Shown: piece after piece, positions 26,430 through 35,699 of the stretch
Numbering within the stretch: the stretch's first letter is position 1
Layout: each line of letters begins with the position of its first letter
DNA from: an uncultured Bacteroides sp.
GTDB lineage: Bacteria > Bacteroidota > Bacteroidia > Bacteroidales > Bacteroidaceae
Reading direction: 5' to 3'
Length of the DNA: 64,000 nt
Assembly (NCBI GenBank): GCA_900555635.1
Contig: USLU01000007.1
Span: 69,302-133,301 of the forward strand
The notes under the pieces: model-generated
Databases searched by the model: none
What the model saw: the letters and a program-made list of their open reading frames with translations, nothing else
Told to the model about the DNA's origin: nothing
Position numbers and translations under genes: made by a program

Positions 26430-28004
26430 GTGACAAGCGAACTCGTTGTAGACGTACAGCCCAAAGAGGTTTCCATCGCATTGCTCGAAGATAAGAGCCT
26501 GGTGGAACTTCAAAGCGAAGGAAGAAATATCTCCTTCTCAGTGGGCAATATGTATTTGGGACGCGTCAAGAAATTGATGCCCGGCCTGAATGCCTGCTTC
26601 GTGGATGTAGGTTACGAGAAAGATGCTTTCCTTCATTACCTGGACTTAGGTCCTCAATTTAACTCGTTAGAGAAATACGTAAAGCAAACTTTAAGCGACA
26701 AAAAGAAATTAAACCCTATTACAAAAGCAACTATACTTCCTGACCTTGAAAAAGACGGCACAGTTGCCAACACACTCAAAGTCGGACAAGAAGTTATAGT
26801 GCAAATTGTCAAGGAGCCTATCTCTACCAAGGGACCCAGACTAACTTCCGAGCTTTCCTTTGCCGGAAGATACCTTGTCCTTATCCCTTTTAACGATAAG
26901 GTTTCTGTTTCACAAAAAATTAAATCAAGCGAAGAGCGCGCACGCCTCAAGCAATTGCTGATGAGCATCAAACCGAAGAATTTCGGTGTTATCGTCCGCA
27001 CCGTTGCCGAAGGAAAACGTGTAGCTGAGCTTGACGGAGAGCTTAAAGTTTTATTGAAGCATTGGGAAGATGCCATTACGAAAGTACAAAAAGCCACCAA
27101 GTTTCCGACGCTGATTTACGAAGAAACCAGTCGCGCCGTAGGATTACTACGCGACTTGTTTAATCCTTCTTTCGAAAATATCCACGTGAATAACGAAGCG
27201 GTGTTCCACGAAATAAAGGATTACGTAACTCTCATCGCCCCTGAACGGGCAGGAATTGTAAAACTGTACAAGGGCCAACTTCCTATCTATGACAATTTTG
27301 GTATCACCAAGCAGATCAAATCATCATTCGGCAAAACCATTTCATACAAAAGTGGTGCCTACCTGATTATTGAGCATACTGAGGCGCTTCACGTAGTAGA
27401 CGTGAACAGCGGTAACCGCACCAAAAATGCCAACGGGCAGGAAGGCAACGCACTAGAAGTGAATCTGGGAGCAGCCGACGAACTGGCACGCCAGTTACGA
27501 CTGAGAGATATGGGTGGTATCATCGTAGTAGACTTCATTGATATGAATGAAGCCGAAAACAGACAAAAGCTTTACGAACGTATGTGTGCCAACATGCAGA
27601 AAGACAGAGCACGCCACAACATCCTGCCGCTCAGCAAATTCGGGTTAATGCAGATTACCCGCCAGCGCGTACGCCCGGCTATGGATGTTAATACCTCGGA
27701 AACCTGTCCCACCTGTTTTGGTAAAGGCACCATTAAATCGTCTATTCTCTTCACAGACACTTTAGAGAGTAAAATTGACTATCTGGTCAACAAATTGAAG
27801 GTAAAGAAATTCTCGTTACATATCCACCCGTACATCGCCGCTTACATTAACCAAGGATTGGTCTCCTTGAAACGTAAATGGCAAATGAAGTACGGATTCG
27901 GTATCAAGATTATTCCGGATCAGAAACTCGCGTTTCTGGAATATATCTTCTTCGACCCGCAAGGGGAAGAAATTGATATGAAGGAAGAGATCGAAATCAA
28001 GTAA
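26430..28004 (+). CDS. rng: Ribonuclease E/G family endoribonuclease (RNase G)
   Basis: A 524-residue Rne/Rng nuclease processing rRNA and mRNA. The S1-like region near residues 35-120 is interrupted by an insert as usual (GNMYLGRVKKLMPGLNACFVDVG). The catalytic core includes ALHVVDVNSGNRT and GGIIVVDFIDM (metal-binding Asp residues). The zinc-link Cys pair appears as CPTCFGKG. It lacks the long RNase E C-terminal scaffold. The start is GTG at 26430; no ATG is in frame nearby. A perfect hairpin sits in the leader and a strong 14-bp stem terminates the message. Confidence 0.94.
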   Translation: MTSELVVDVQPKEVSIALLEDKSLVELQSEGRNISFSVGNMYLGRVKKLMPGLNACFVDVGYEKDAFLHYLDLGPQFNSLEKYVKQTLSDKKKLNPITKATILPDLEKDGTVANTLKVGQEVIVQIVKEPISTKGPRLTSELSFAGRYLVLIPFNDKVSVSQKIKSSEERARLKQLLMSIKPKNFGVIVRTVAEGKRVAELDGELKVLLKHWEDAITKVQKATKFPTLIYEETSRAVGLLRDLFNPSFENIHVNNEAVFHEIKDYVTLIAPERAGIVKLYKGQLPIYDNFGITKQIKSSFGKTISYKSGAYLIIEHTEALHVVDVNSGNRTKNANGQEGNALEVNLGAADELARQLRLRDMGGIIVVDFIDMNEAENRQKLYERMCANMQKDRARHNILPLSKFGLMQITRQRVRPAMDVNTSETCPTCFGKGTIKSSILFTDTLESKIDYLVNKLKVKKFSLHIHPYIAAYINQGLVSLKRKWQMKYGFGIKIIPDQKLAFLEYIFFDPQGEEIDMKEEIEIK

Positions 28005-28005
28005 A

Positions 28006-28050
28006 AAAAGAGAGTGCATCAAACTATTTAGTAAAGATGCACTCTCTTTT
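28006..28050. terminator. Strong bidirectional terminator between rng and the inositol operon
   Basis: AAAGAGAGTGCATC (28007-28020) pairs perfectly over 14 bp with GATGCACTCTCTTT (28036-28049). A-rich and T-rich flanks serve both directions. It closes rng on the plus strand and the inositol-lipid operon on the minus strand. Confidence 0.8.
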
Positions 28051-28071
28051 ATTTTCCCCCCGCTTTTATTT

Positions 28072-28782
28072 TCAAAGCAGTGACAAAAGCTGCCGCAACT
28101 CAGTCACGTAAGTTATTCCTTCCGGCTTTTCTTTTGAATCAGGGCAGCCTAGTACCACCTGACATCCCAGACTGATGCCCGGCAAAATATCATTTTTCAT
28201 CGAATCGCCTACAATAAGCACTTCTTCAGGATTGAAACCTGCACCCTCAATAGCCAGTTTCCAAAGAGCCGGATCGGGTTTACGCACACCGGCAATAGTA
28301 GAATCGGTAATAGATTTGAAAAACGAAGCGATTTCCAAGTCACCGGCTATTTTGCTGACATTGCCATAATAGTTGGAAACAAGCAACAAAACATACTTTT
28401 TTTGTAATTCGGCAAGTACATTGCGTGAAGCCGCTACATACTCGGAAGAGTATTCGGTAGACAAAACAGCTGCCTGCAAAGGAAGTTCATTTCTATTTTC
28501 CGGTGTATCAGCCAATACCCCCTTCTCTATGAGATGAGAAAACTGCAAGTCTGTTTTAAACTTCTGAGTCTCTTGCAGCGAATGCGAAGGTTGCACCAAT
28601 TGCAAACGTTCCATCATTTGCTCTGCATAGACATAAGAATCCCTAAAGTTTTCACGCGTCAGCGGTAAATTCAATTTAGTGGTATATAGATACAGATAAA
28701 TATCCATCCAGTGAAGGAAAGGTGAGTCTAAAGTTCCTCCAAAATCAAACGCAACCGCTTTTATCTTACTTTTATTAATCAT
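28072..28782 (-). CDS. HAD-superfamily phosphatase of the inositol-lipid operon
   Basis: A 236-residue HAD hydrolase with the nucleophile motif AFDFGGTLD, motif II LLVSNYYG, the Lys of motif III in GVRKPDPALW and the acidic motif IV VGDSMKNDI. As the last gene of the inositol operon it is a candidate for removing the phosphate from phosphatidylinositol phosphate or a related intermediate; that role is inference from position. ATG 28782 is preferred over a TTG five codons upstream. It starts 17 bp after the flippase-like gene. Confidence 0.85.
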   Translation of the reverse strand: MINKSKIKAVAFDFGGTLDSPFLHWMDIYLYLYTTKLNLPLTRENFRDSYVYAEQMMERLQLVQPSHSLQETQKFKTDLQFSHLIEKGVLADTPENRNELPLQAAVLSTEYSSEYVAASRNVLAELQKKYVLLLVSNYYGNVSKIAGDLEIASFFKSITDSTIAGVRKPDPALWKLAIEGAGFNPEEVLIVGDSMKNDILPGISLGCQVVLGCPDSKEKPEGITYVTELRQLLSLL

Positions 28783-28799
28783 GTTTCTTTTATACAATA

Positions 28800-29819
28800 T
28801 TATTTCTCTAAATCCTTAACTTTCGCAGCGGCTTTCTTATTGCCAACCTTCATCAAAGCAAGCCCTATCACAATCCATACTAATTCACGTACGCGAGTTA
28901 TCAAAGCCGTATATACTCCGTAAGCTCCCGAAAGCGCCAGTCCACCGACTGCTAAAGCAAAACCTCCTTCGCGTCCGCCCAACTGCATAGGCAAGAAGAA
29001 TAAAAGATTTGCAAGCAAAGAAGAAAAAGCAAGAATAAGGAAGCAATTGATAAAGCTCACATCAGTAGTGAGCACATTCAATATCAACCATACCTCGGCA
29101 CAACTTACAATACGAGATGTGAATTCAAGGGTCAACGCACCATAAAATGTACTTTTACGTTGTTGGTGAAGCAAAGCAATCTGCTGATCGATATTCTCTA
29201 ATTTTTCTTTATGTGCCTCAGCAAAACGTGCAACCTTCTTTTTCAAGTAAGGAATTTTGCTTCCCACACGCATACATGCCACCGCCATTCCATGTTTATA
29301 CCCTTTTGCCATTAGTGTACCCAAGAATACACAAAAAACAGTGATAAGCCCCAATATAATACCCATCTCCCAGTTCACAGGAAAAAAGAGAACGTATACA
29401 ACCACCGCGCTCATCCAAAAAACAAAATGCGAGAAGATATGTGTCATCACATAAAGAATAACGGAAGAAGTGGAACGCTCTACCCCTATATATGGAGTAA
29501 GCTCCATTATACGATACGGCTCTCCACCCATCAGTCCGACAGGAGTAACATAATTGAGTGCAAAACCCGAAATGGTGTATTTGAATAGTTTACCAAAAGT
29601 CAGTCCGCCCAGTTTTCCTCCACTCTTTATAATGATATACCAAGAAAGGGCATTAATGCAATAAACCACCAACCATAGTAATAATACCAAAGGCAGATAT
29701 ATGCCTGCACGCTTCAAATTGCCCAACAATTCATCATAAGACACATCGAAAGTAAACAGCATGATGACTACTGCCACAATGCCGAATACTAAAAAAACAT
29801 TCCTGAACTTGCTATTCAT
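28800..29819 (-). CDS. YbhN/UPF0104-family membrane protein (flippase-like)
   Basis: A 339-residue protein with about eight membrane segments and the LPG_synthase_TM/flippase-like features ISGFALNYVTPVGLMGGEPYR and FLPMQLGGREGGFALAVGG. Relatives translocate or modify polar lipids in the inner membrane. Within this operon a role in moving an inositol lipid or precursor across the membrane is reasonable but inferred. It starts 3 bp after the CDP-alcohol phosphatidyltransferase gene, implying tight co-translation. Confidence 0.85.
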   Translation of the reverse strand: MNSKFRNVFLVFGIVAVVIMLFTFDVSYDELLGNLKRAGIYLPLVLLLWLVVYCINALSWYIIIKSGGKLGGLTFGKLFKYTISGFALNYVTPVGLMGGEPYRIMELTPYIGVERSTSSVILYVMTHIFSHFVFWMSAVVVYVLFFPVNWEMGIILGLITVFCVFLGTLMAKGYKHGMAVACMRVGSKIPYLKKKVARFAEAHKEKLENIDQQIALLHQQRKSTFYGALTLEFTSRIVSCAEVWLILNVLTTDVSFINCFLILAFSSLLANLLFFLPMQLGGREGGFALAVGGLALSGAYGVYTALITRVRELVWIVIGLALMKVGNKKAAAKVKDLEK

Positions 29820-29822
29820 ATA

Positions 29823-30731
29823 TTACGAGAGTTTTCGGTACATTAATTTACTCAGCGCTTCGTGCTTGAAGATCATGTAAACCAATAAAATATTGAGTAC
29901 TGTCAGTTCAAACACAAAATAAAGCCAAGGCATGTTGAATATCAGCGAAACAAACAATGCAATGACACGTGTATTGAACGAAAGTATATTTGTATATTTC
30001 ATCAGAGGCAAACTGCCTTTACGAAATTCGTCACTAATACTTTGAGGATAAACTTCACCATAAGTGCTTGTCAACGCTTTAAAGAACCGTTGAAACGCCG
30101 GAGAAAGTCGCTCTTGTGAAGCAGTATAATTTCCATAAAACCATAAGAACGTTTTACGGACAAGATCTTTTTTCCAGGACAAAGAAGCAAATAGCGCCCG
30201 TTGCTGTTTCGAATTGTCAAACTCACTACCTGATTTCCCTTTGAGGAAAAACAAATGAATATTGCGGTAATAATCCGCCATAGCAGCTTGCTTGCTATGC
30301 GCAAAACCTGCCACAGCTGCCAATATCCATATATAACAGCCCCACTCCGGAGTCAGTCGAAGACAAATCGCCGTGTATATGGATATGAACCATAAATCAC
30401 CGGAAACTCCGTCGAGGATACGTCCCAACTCAGATTTCTGCCCTGTCATACGGGCCAACTGTCCGTCGGCACTATCGTACATGTTTGCCCAAATGAGCAA
30501 ACACATTCCTATCAAATTAAGAAGTAAATCGTTATAATAAAAAAGGAAACCCGAAGCGACTCCTAAAAAGATGGAAGCAATAGTGATTGCATTCGGCGTC
30601 ACTCCCAGTTTCTCAAATAAAATCGCCCAACGATAACCGATAGGGCGATAAAACAACAGGTCAATCCACTCTTCCGTATCCGATGACTTCAACGAAGCTT
30701 GCAGATCTGACTTTTTGGTTTCTACATTCAT
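29823..30731 (-). CDS. CDP-alcohol phosphatidyltransferase, probable phosphatidylinositol-phosphate synthase
   Basis: A 302-residue integral membrane enzyme. The family motif begins YDSADGQLARMTGQKSELG and continues RILDGVSGD. The DxxDGxxAR and GxxxD parts are canonical, but the last Asp lies four residues after the previous one rather than three. It would join inositol phosphate to a CDP-activated lipid (or lipid to CDP-inositol), making phosphatidylinositol phosphate. It overlaps the ATP-grasp gene by 4 bp. From memory, the orthologous B. thetaiotaomicron cluster (BT_1522-BT_1526) has been shown to make inositol lipids. Confidence 0.9.
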   Translation of the reverse strand: MNVETKKSDLQASLKSSDTEEWIDLLFYRPIGYRWAILFEKLGVTPNAITIASIFLGVASGFLFYYNDLLLNLIGMCLLIWANMYDSADGQLARMTGQKSELGRILDGVSGDLWFISIYTAICLRLTPEWGCYIWILAAVAGFAHSKQAAMADYYRNIHLFFLKGKSGSEFDNSKQQRALFASLSWKKDLVRKTFLWFYGNYTASQERLSPAFQRFFKALTSTYGEVYPQSISDEFRKGSLPLMKYTNILSFNTRVIALFVSLIFNMPWLYFVFELTVLNILLVYMIFKHEALSKLMYRKLS

Positions 30732-31597
30732 AAAATACTATTTTTAAATACTTGCAGAATTGTCTCACCGATGGCCTTAGATGCCTCTTTACGACATGGA
30801 GCAAAGCTTGGCCAGTCGTTAAAGTCTATGATCCTAATGCTTGAGTCGGGTGATACAATGCAGTCTCCACCATATACATGAACCTGCAGCACACGGGCAG
30901 CATCCTCGCAGAGCTGCTGCAAGTCGTCCAACGAAAAAGGAATACCATGGGGTGCTCCGTTAATGGCTTCAAGACCGAACTTGCTATGTCCGCCCTCTTG
31001 TGGATAGAACCAGTAAAAGAAGTTAGTACCAGCCACACCATAAAACTTTATCAGGTCTCCCTTCAGGTGTTCGTTTATTACGACCCGTTCAATACCACGC
31101 AAAGCATATTCAGCCACTACATCACGGAGTTCTTCAGCACTGCGTACATAGGTTACATCTTCACGGTGAATAGCATGAAAATCGGCACGCTTTACCCAGC
31201 ATGGTTCAAACTTCTTCTCAAGTAAGTCCAAAGGAATACTTTCTCCGGTATTACAAATCAAGCTATCCGGATGAGCAACCTGATGTTCGAGAAGAAGAGT
31301 GGTCATCCGTTCGCGTGTACAATTTTCGATTCCCAACCCTGAATTAACGGCTACAGCACCTTCTGCCTGTAGCTTTTGCAATTTACGGACGGCAGCTTTG
31401 CTACGCATCATCGTAAATATATGTTTTTCACCTTGCAACGAGTCGGTCAGGAACTCCTGCTCGGTATACATATTCACTTTATGCCCATTCTCCGTCAGAT
31501 ATTGGGCAACAGCCGAAAATACAGCTGCATCATTTCCCACATGATTCGGAGAAAACAGGGAATATCTCTGTATTCCCGCAATAGTCAATGGTTTCAT
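30728..31597 (-). CDS. ATP-grasp-like protein, possible inositol-phosphate kinase relative
   Basis: A 289-residue soluble protein whose second half has ATP-grasp features: a Lys in CWVKRADFHAI, the hinge segment VVINEHLKGDLIKFYGV, and the metal-binding end GGDCIVSPDSSIRIIDFNDW with PSF following. The last segment resembles the DxNxFP motif of RimK and inositol-tetrakisphosphate 1-kinase proteins. In an inositol operon this suggests phosphorylation of inositol or an inositol phosphate, but a ligase activity is equally possible. Overlap of 4 bp with the next gene indicates translational coupling. Confidence 0.65.
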   Translation of the reverse strand: MKPLTIAGIQRYSLFSPNHVGNDAAVFSAVAQYLTENGHKVNMYTEQEFLTDSLQGEKHIFTMMRSKAAVRKLQKLQAEGAVAVNSGLGIENCTRERMTTLLLEHQVAHPDSLICNTGESIPLDLLEKKFEPCWVKRADFHAIHREDVTYVRSAEELRDVVAEYALRGIERVVINEHLKGDLIKFYGVAGTNFFYWFYPQEGGHSKFGLEAINGAPHGIPFSLDDLQQLCEDAARVLQVHVYGGDCIVSPDSSIRIIDFNDWPSFAPCRKEASKAIGETILQVFKNSIL

Positions 31598-31604
31598 TAT
31601 AAGT

Positions 31605-32306
31605 TTATGTCTCTAAAAAAAGTTCAGCCTTCCGAATGTCAGCCGTATGGTCAATATCAATTATCTTGGAAAATGGATGGGCTTGCATTTGCAGTCCCGC
31701 ATCTACCAAATACTGTTGAAAACCACGCATACGGGCAACTCCGGCTTCCATGGCTGCAGGCAGCAGTGACAGCGCTTTTTGATTCATACAGTATATACCG
31801 CCTGAGATATACCGAAAACCGTCATAAGGTTCACTGGCATATCCGGTTATACGCAGATCAGGAGCCGTCTTCACATAGAGAGGCTTTTCATCGTCAACAT
31901 AATCGGTAACCGCCATCAGCGCATCATTATTCTCATCCTCACAAAAAGTTCGGATATAAGAAGAAAACTCTTGTTCGCGGAAGATGGGGTCAACTGTAGT
32001 CAGACAAAACTTCCCTTTTCCTTGTAAATAGGGAGTAAGTTCATAAAAGCTATGAAAAGAATCGGGCGTAGACTTCACTACTATATCAAGAGGAACAGGA
32101 AGTTGTTGCTGCTTGAGAAAATCGTAAACTTCGGTCATTTCTTTATTGATAATGATGCAGAAAGACTCTGCATCATTATCAAGAAAAATCCGAAACAGCC
32201 TGCTCAACAAAGGTACTCCTCCAACTCTAACCAACGGTTTGGGAACCTGCATTCCTTCCGAAACTAAGCGAGAACCTTGTCCTGCAGCAATCAGTGCATA
32301 TTTCAT
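31605..32306 (-). CDS. Nucleotidyltransferase (probable inositol-phosphate cytidylyltransferase)
   Basis: A 233-residue NTP transferase of the GT-A/MobA-like fold. The N-terminal AAGQGSRL with following PKPLVRVGG is the nucleotide-binding signature, and TTVDPIF supplies the metal-binding acidic residue. Directly behind inositol-phosphate synthase (14-bp gap), it most simply converts inositol-1-phosphate to CDP-inositol, as the archaeal-type IPCT enzymes do. The nucleotide used cannot be read from the sequence. Confidence 0.8.
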   Translation of the reverse strand: MKYALIAAGQGSRLVSEGMQVPKPLVRVGGVPLLSRLFRIFLDNDAESFCIIINKEMTEVYDFLKQQQLPVPLDIVVKSTPDSFHSFYELTPYLQGKGKFCLTTVDPIFREQEFSSYIRTFCEDENNDALMAVTDYVDDEKPLYVKTAPDLRITGYASEPYDGFRYISGGIYCMNQKALSLLPAAMEAGVARMRGFQQYLVDAGLQMQAHPFSKIIDIDHTADIRKAELFLET

Positions 32307-32320
32307 TCGGAATCTATAAA

Positions 32321-33616
32321 TTAGTCCAGATAACTAGGTGATGTTTCGCCCACCATGTTGCGAAGGGTTTCTTTCACCATTCTCCACTGAGTAAACAAAT
32401 CATGTATCGGTTCGTGCTCGAAGTCGTGCATCGGGCTCTTGCAGAAGAATGACAACCAAGTCTGGATGCCACACATGCCTGCACGCATAGCAAGGTCACT
32501 GAAGATAACCAAGTCAAGTGCGATAGGAGCTGCCAGGATAGAGTCACGGCAAAGGAAGTTAACCTTAATTTCCATCGGATAGCCCATCCAACCAAAGATG
32601 TCGATGTTATCCCATGCTTCCTTATTGTCCTTACGGGGAGGATAATAGTTGATACGTACTTTATGATATACATCACCGTACAGATCAGGGAATTTCTCAG
32701 GTTCGAAAATATTATCAATAACAGATAATTTGCTGACTTCTTTGGTCTTGAAGTTTTCGGGTTGATCGAGCACTTCACCATCACGATTACCCAAAATATT
32801 AGTTGAGAACCAACCGCTTACACCTAACATACGAGTCTTAAACATCGGTGCAAGAACTGTTTTCATCAATGTCTGACCACTCTTGAAGTCCTTACCGGAG
32901 ATAGGCACACACATTTTCTTAGAAAATTCCCACATAGCCGGAGTGTCTACACACAAGTTAGGAGCACCCATAATAAACGGAGCACCTTCAGCGATGGCTG
33001 CATAAGCATAACACATACTTGGTGAAATGGCTTCGGTATTGTTTTCCTTCATTGCTTTTTCCAAAGCAGCTAGAGACTCGTGCTCTTCTGACAGAGGAAC
33101 ATAGATTTCTGTACTTGCAGCCCACAATACAGCGATACGCTCGCAATTGTTGGCAGCTTTAAAGTTACGGATGTCCTCACGAAGTTGTTCAACCATGTCC
33201 CAACGAGTAGCGGCATTCTTAATATAAGTACCGTTCAAACGTTTTGCAAAATTATGGTCAAAGGCAGCAGGCATCGGTTTGATAGCTTGCAATTCATCTT
33301 TTACCAGATTCAAGTCTTTCTCTTTCAAGACTTCTGCATACATGGCAGCTTCGTATGCATTATCAGGGAATATATCCCAACCACCAAAGACGATATCGTT
33401 TAAATCAGCCAAAGGCACAACGTCTTTTATAAGTTTTTCTTTACCGTCTTGCATACGCATGGTAGCCATCTGGGTGATAGAGCCTATTGCTTTTGCCAAC
33501 CCCTTACGGGCAGCCAATGTTCCAGTAATCATGGTAGTTGCAACCGCACCACCTACTCCGACTACTAAGACGCCAAGACGTCCAGTCGCCGGCTTAATGT
33601 TTTCTTTCATTGCCAT
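32321..33616 (-). CDS. Inositol-3-phosphate synthase
   Basis: Converts glucose-6-phosphate to myo-inositol-phosphate using NAD. The 431-residue protein has the Rossmann GVLVVGVGGAVATTMI near the N-terminus, WAASTEIYVPL, and the catalytic-domain segments SGKDFKSGQT and LGVSGWFSTNILGNRDG, all typical of the Ino1 family. It is the first gene of the six-gene operon running to 28072 and so commits carbon to inositol lipids. A TAAATTTG -7 element lies at 33645-33652. Confidence 0.95.
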   Translation of the reverse strand: MAMKENIKPATGRLGVLVVGVGGAVATTMITGTLAARKGLAKAIGSITQMATMRMQDGKEKLIKDVVPLADLNDIVFGGWDIFPDNAYEAAMYAEVLKEKDLNLVKDELQAIKPMPAAFDHNFAKRLNGTYIKNAATRWDMVEQLREDIRNFKAANNCERIAVLWAASTEIYVPLSEEHESLAALEKAMKENNTEAISPSMCYAYAAIAEGAPFIMGAPNLCVDTPAMWEFSKKMCVPISGKDFKSGQTLMKTVLAPMFKTRMLGVSGWFSTNILGNRDGEVLDQPENFKTKEVSKLSVIDNIFEPEKFPDLYGDVYHKVRINYYPPRKDNKEAWDNIDIFGWMGYPMEIKVNFLCRDSILAAPIALDLVIFSDLAMRAGMCGIQTWLSFFCKSPMHDFEHEPIHDLFTQWRMVKETLRNMVGETSPSYLD

Positions 33617-33925
33617 TGTTATTATTTAGAGTTTAAAAATTGTTCAAATTTAGACTATTTTGTCCAAAGTCAATTAGTCATTTTATCCGATTTAATGTCC
33701 TATTAGTAAGATTTAAGTTAAATAGCCATACTTAGTCAAGATAAAGGCCTCGATTTACTAATAATTTGTAAATTTCGGCAAGCAAAAAGACACACCTAAT
33801 CCATATAGAGAATAAATGTTCTAAAAAACCTCTTTCCTTCCAAACACTTCACGTTAAAAGCCGTTGTATAGCGAAACGAAGCATAAAAGCATCGAATTAA
33901 CCAGCAAAACCTAAACAAATTAATT
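33617..33925. other. Divergent spacer between inositol synthase and aspT
   Basis: 309 bp, AT-rich. On the minus strand TAAATTTG (33645-33652) is a good -7 for the inositol operon, without a matching -33. On the plus strand I see no convincing promoter for aspT beyond a TAAATTTC near 33769. No repeats or small ORFs stand out. Confidence 0.5.
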
Positions 33926-35620
33926 ATGGAATGGATCTTCAATCAGCTTAGGGAGCGTCCCGAACTAGCTATTTTTCTCACTATTTTCTTGGGATTCTGG
34001 CTGGGAAAGCTACGCATAGGCAAGTTTTCACTAGGAACTGTTACCAGTGTACTGCTTGTCGGTGTTCTGGTAGGGCAATTGAATATTGCCGTACCCGGTC
34101 CTATTAAATCAGTATTCTTTTTATTATTTCTATTTGCTGTCGGCTATAAAGTAGGTCCCCAATTTTTCAGAGGATTAAAAAAAGATGGATTGCCACAGGT
34201 AGCATTTGCTGTACTGATGTGTACATCCGTACTGGTCGTGACCTGGCTACTCTCCATGTTAATGGGCTACAACCCCGGTGAAGCTGCCGGCTTACTGGCC
34301 GGCTCGCAAACGATTTCCGCCGTTATAGGAGTAGCGGAAGACACTATGGCTAATATGGGGCTGGATGAAGCACAGCGTCAAAGTTATGTCAATATTATTC
34401 CCGTATCGTATGCCGTTACCTATATTTTCGGCACAGCAGGTTCCGCATGGGTTTTATCATCTTTAGGTCCCAAAATGCTGGGCGGACTGGAAAAAGTAAA
34501 AGCAGCCTGTAAGGATCTGGAAGCCAAGATGGGAAATTCCCAGACAGACGAACCCGGATTTATGCCGGCAGCGCGTCCTGTTACTTTTCGTGCTTATAAG
34601 ATAGAAAATGATTGGTTTAAGAATGGACGAAGAGTCATCGACCTGGAAGTTTATTTCCAACAACATGATAAGCGTCTTTTCGTAGAACGTCTCCGTAAAT
34701 CCGGTGTCATAGTAGAAGTCAGCCCCAATATACAAATAGAGCCGGGTGACGAAGTAGTATTAAGCGGACGCCGTGAATACGTGATAGGCGAAGAAGACTG
34801 GATCGGCCCCGAAGTCGTCGATCCGCAACTGCTCGATTTCCCTGCCGAAAAACTACCGGTCATGGTAACCCGCAAAACATTTGCCGGAAAAACAATAGAA
34901 GTAATCCGCAAAGAAACATTTATGCACGGAGTGAGCATTCGAAGCATAAAACGTGCAGGAATAGATATCCCCGTACTTGCCCAGACCATTGTAGATGCGG
35001 GCGATGTTATAGAAGTGGTAGGAACCAAACAAGAGGTTGAAACCGCCGCCAGACGCTTGGGATACATAGACCGCCCCACCAATCAGACAGATATGATATT
35101 TGTCGGCCTCGGTATCCTTATCGGAGGATTATTCGGCGCACTATCCATCCATATAGGTGGCATCCCCATCAGTCTGAGTACTAGTGGAGGCGCACTGATT
35201 GCCGGATTGTTCTTCGGATGGTTACGTAGTAAGCATCCTACTTTCGGACGCATTCCGGAGGCTTCACAATGGGTATTGAATAACGTGGGATTGAATATGT
35301 TCATTGCAGTAGTGGGCATAGCAGCAGGTCCCAGCTTCGTGCAAGGATTCCGTGATGTCGGTGTCAGTTTGTTCTTGGTTGGTGCAGCAGCTACTACCCT
35401 ACCGCTGATTATCGGTCTGTTACTGGCAAGATATCTCTTCAAATTCCATCCCGCAATAGCCTTGGGAGTTTGTGCCGGAGCACGTACCACTACTGCTGCA
35501 CTAGGAGCGATACAAGATGCTGTAGAAAGTGAAACACCTGCATTAGGATATACGGTAACCTATGCCGTAGGAAATACCTTATTAATAATATGGGGTGTAG
35601 TTATTGTTTTGCTGATTTAG
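33926..35620 (+). CDS. aspT: Aspartate:alanine antiporter (AspT family)
   Basis: A 564-residue membrane exchanger of the AspT/YidE/YbjL family. Two membrane halves (about residues 1-185 and 385-564, each with five or so spans) flank a cytoplasmic part with two TrkA-C/RCK-like domains (about 205-375). Family motifs include FAVGYKVGPQFF and AIALGVCAGARTTTAALGAI. Followed by aspartate 4-decarboxylase, it should bring in aspartate and release alanine; decarboxylation consumes a proton inside, so the cycle builds proton-motive force. The two genes are separated by a 288-bp repeat-filled spacer. Confidence 0.92.
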   Translation: MEWIFNQLRERPELAIFLTIFLGFWLGKLRIGKFSLGTVTSVLLVGVLVGQLNIAVPGPIKSVFFLLFLFAVGYKVGPQFFRGLKKDGLPQVAFAVLMCTSVLVVTWLLSMLMGYNPGEAAGLLAGSQTISAVIGVAEDTMANMGLDEAQRQSYVNIIPVSYAVTYIFGTAGSAWVLSSLGPKMLGGLEKVKAACKDLEAKMGNSQTDEPGFMPAARPVTFRAYKIENDWFKNGRRVIDLEVYFQQHDKRLFVERLRKSGVIVEVSPNIQIEPGDEVVLSGRREYVIGEEDWIGPEVVDPQLLDFPAEKLPVMVTRKTFAGKTIEVIRKETFMHGVSIRSIKRAGIDIPVLAQTIVDAGDVIEVVGTKQEVETAARRLGYIDRPTNQTDMIFVGLGILIGGLFGALSIHIGGIPISLSTSGGALIAGLFFGWLRSKHPTFGRIPEASQWVLNNVGLNMFIAVVGIAAGPSFVQGFRDVGVSLFLVGAAATTLPLIIGLLLARYLFKFHPAIALGVCAGARTTTAALGAIQDAVESETPALGYTVTYAVGNTLLIIWGVVIVLLI

Positions 35621-35699
35621 TAGTGTAACAAACTAATTCTAATCCTACGGATATTTATAGTGAAAGATACTAGAAACTAAAATCTTCCTTACTAAGAAT

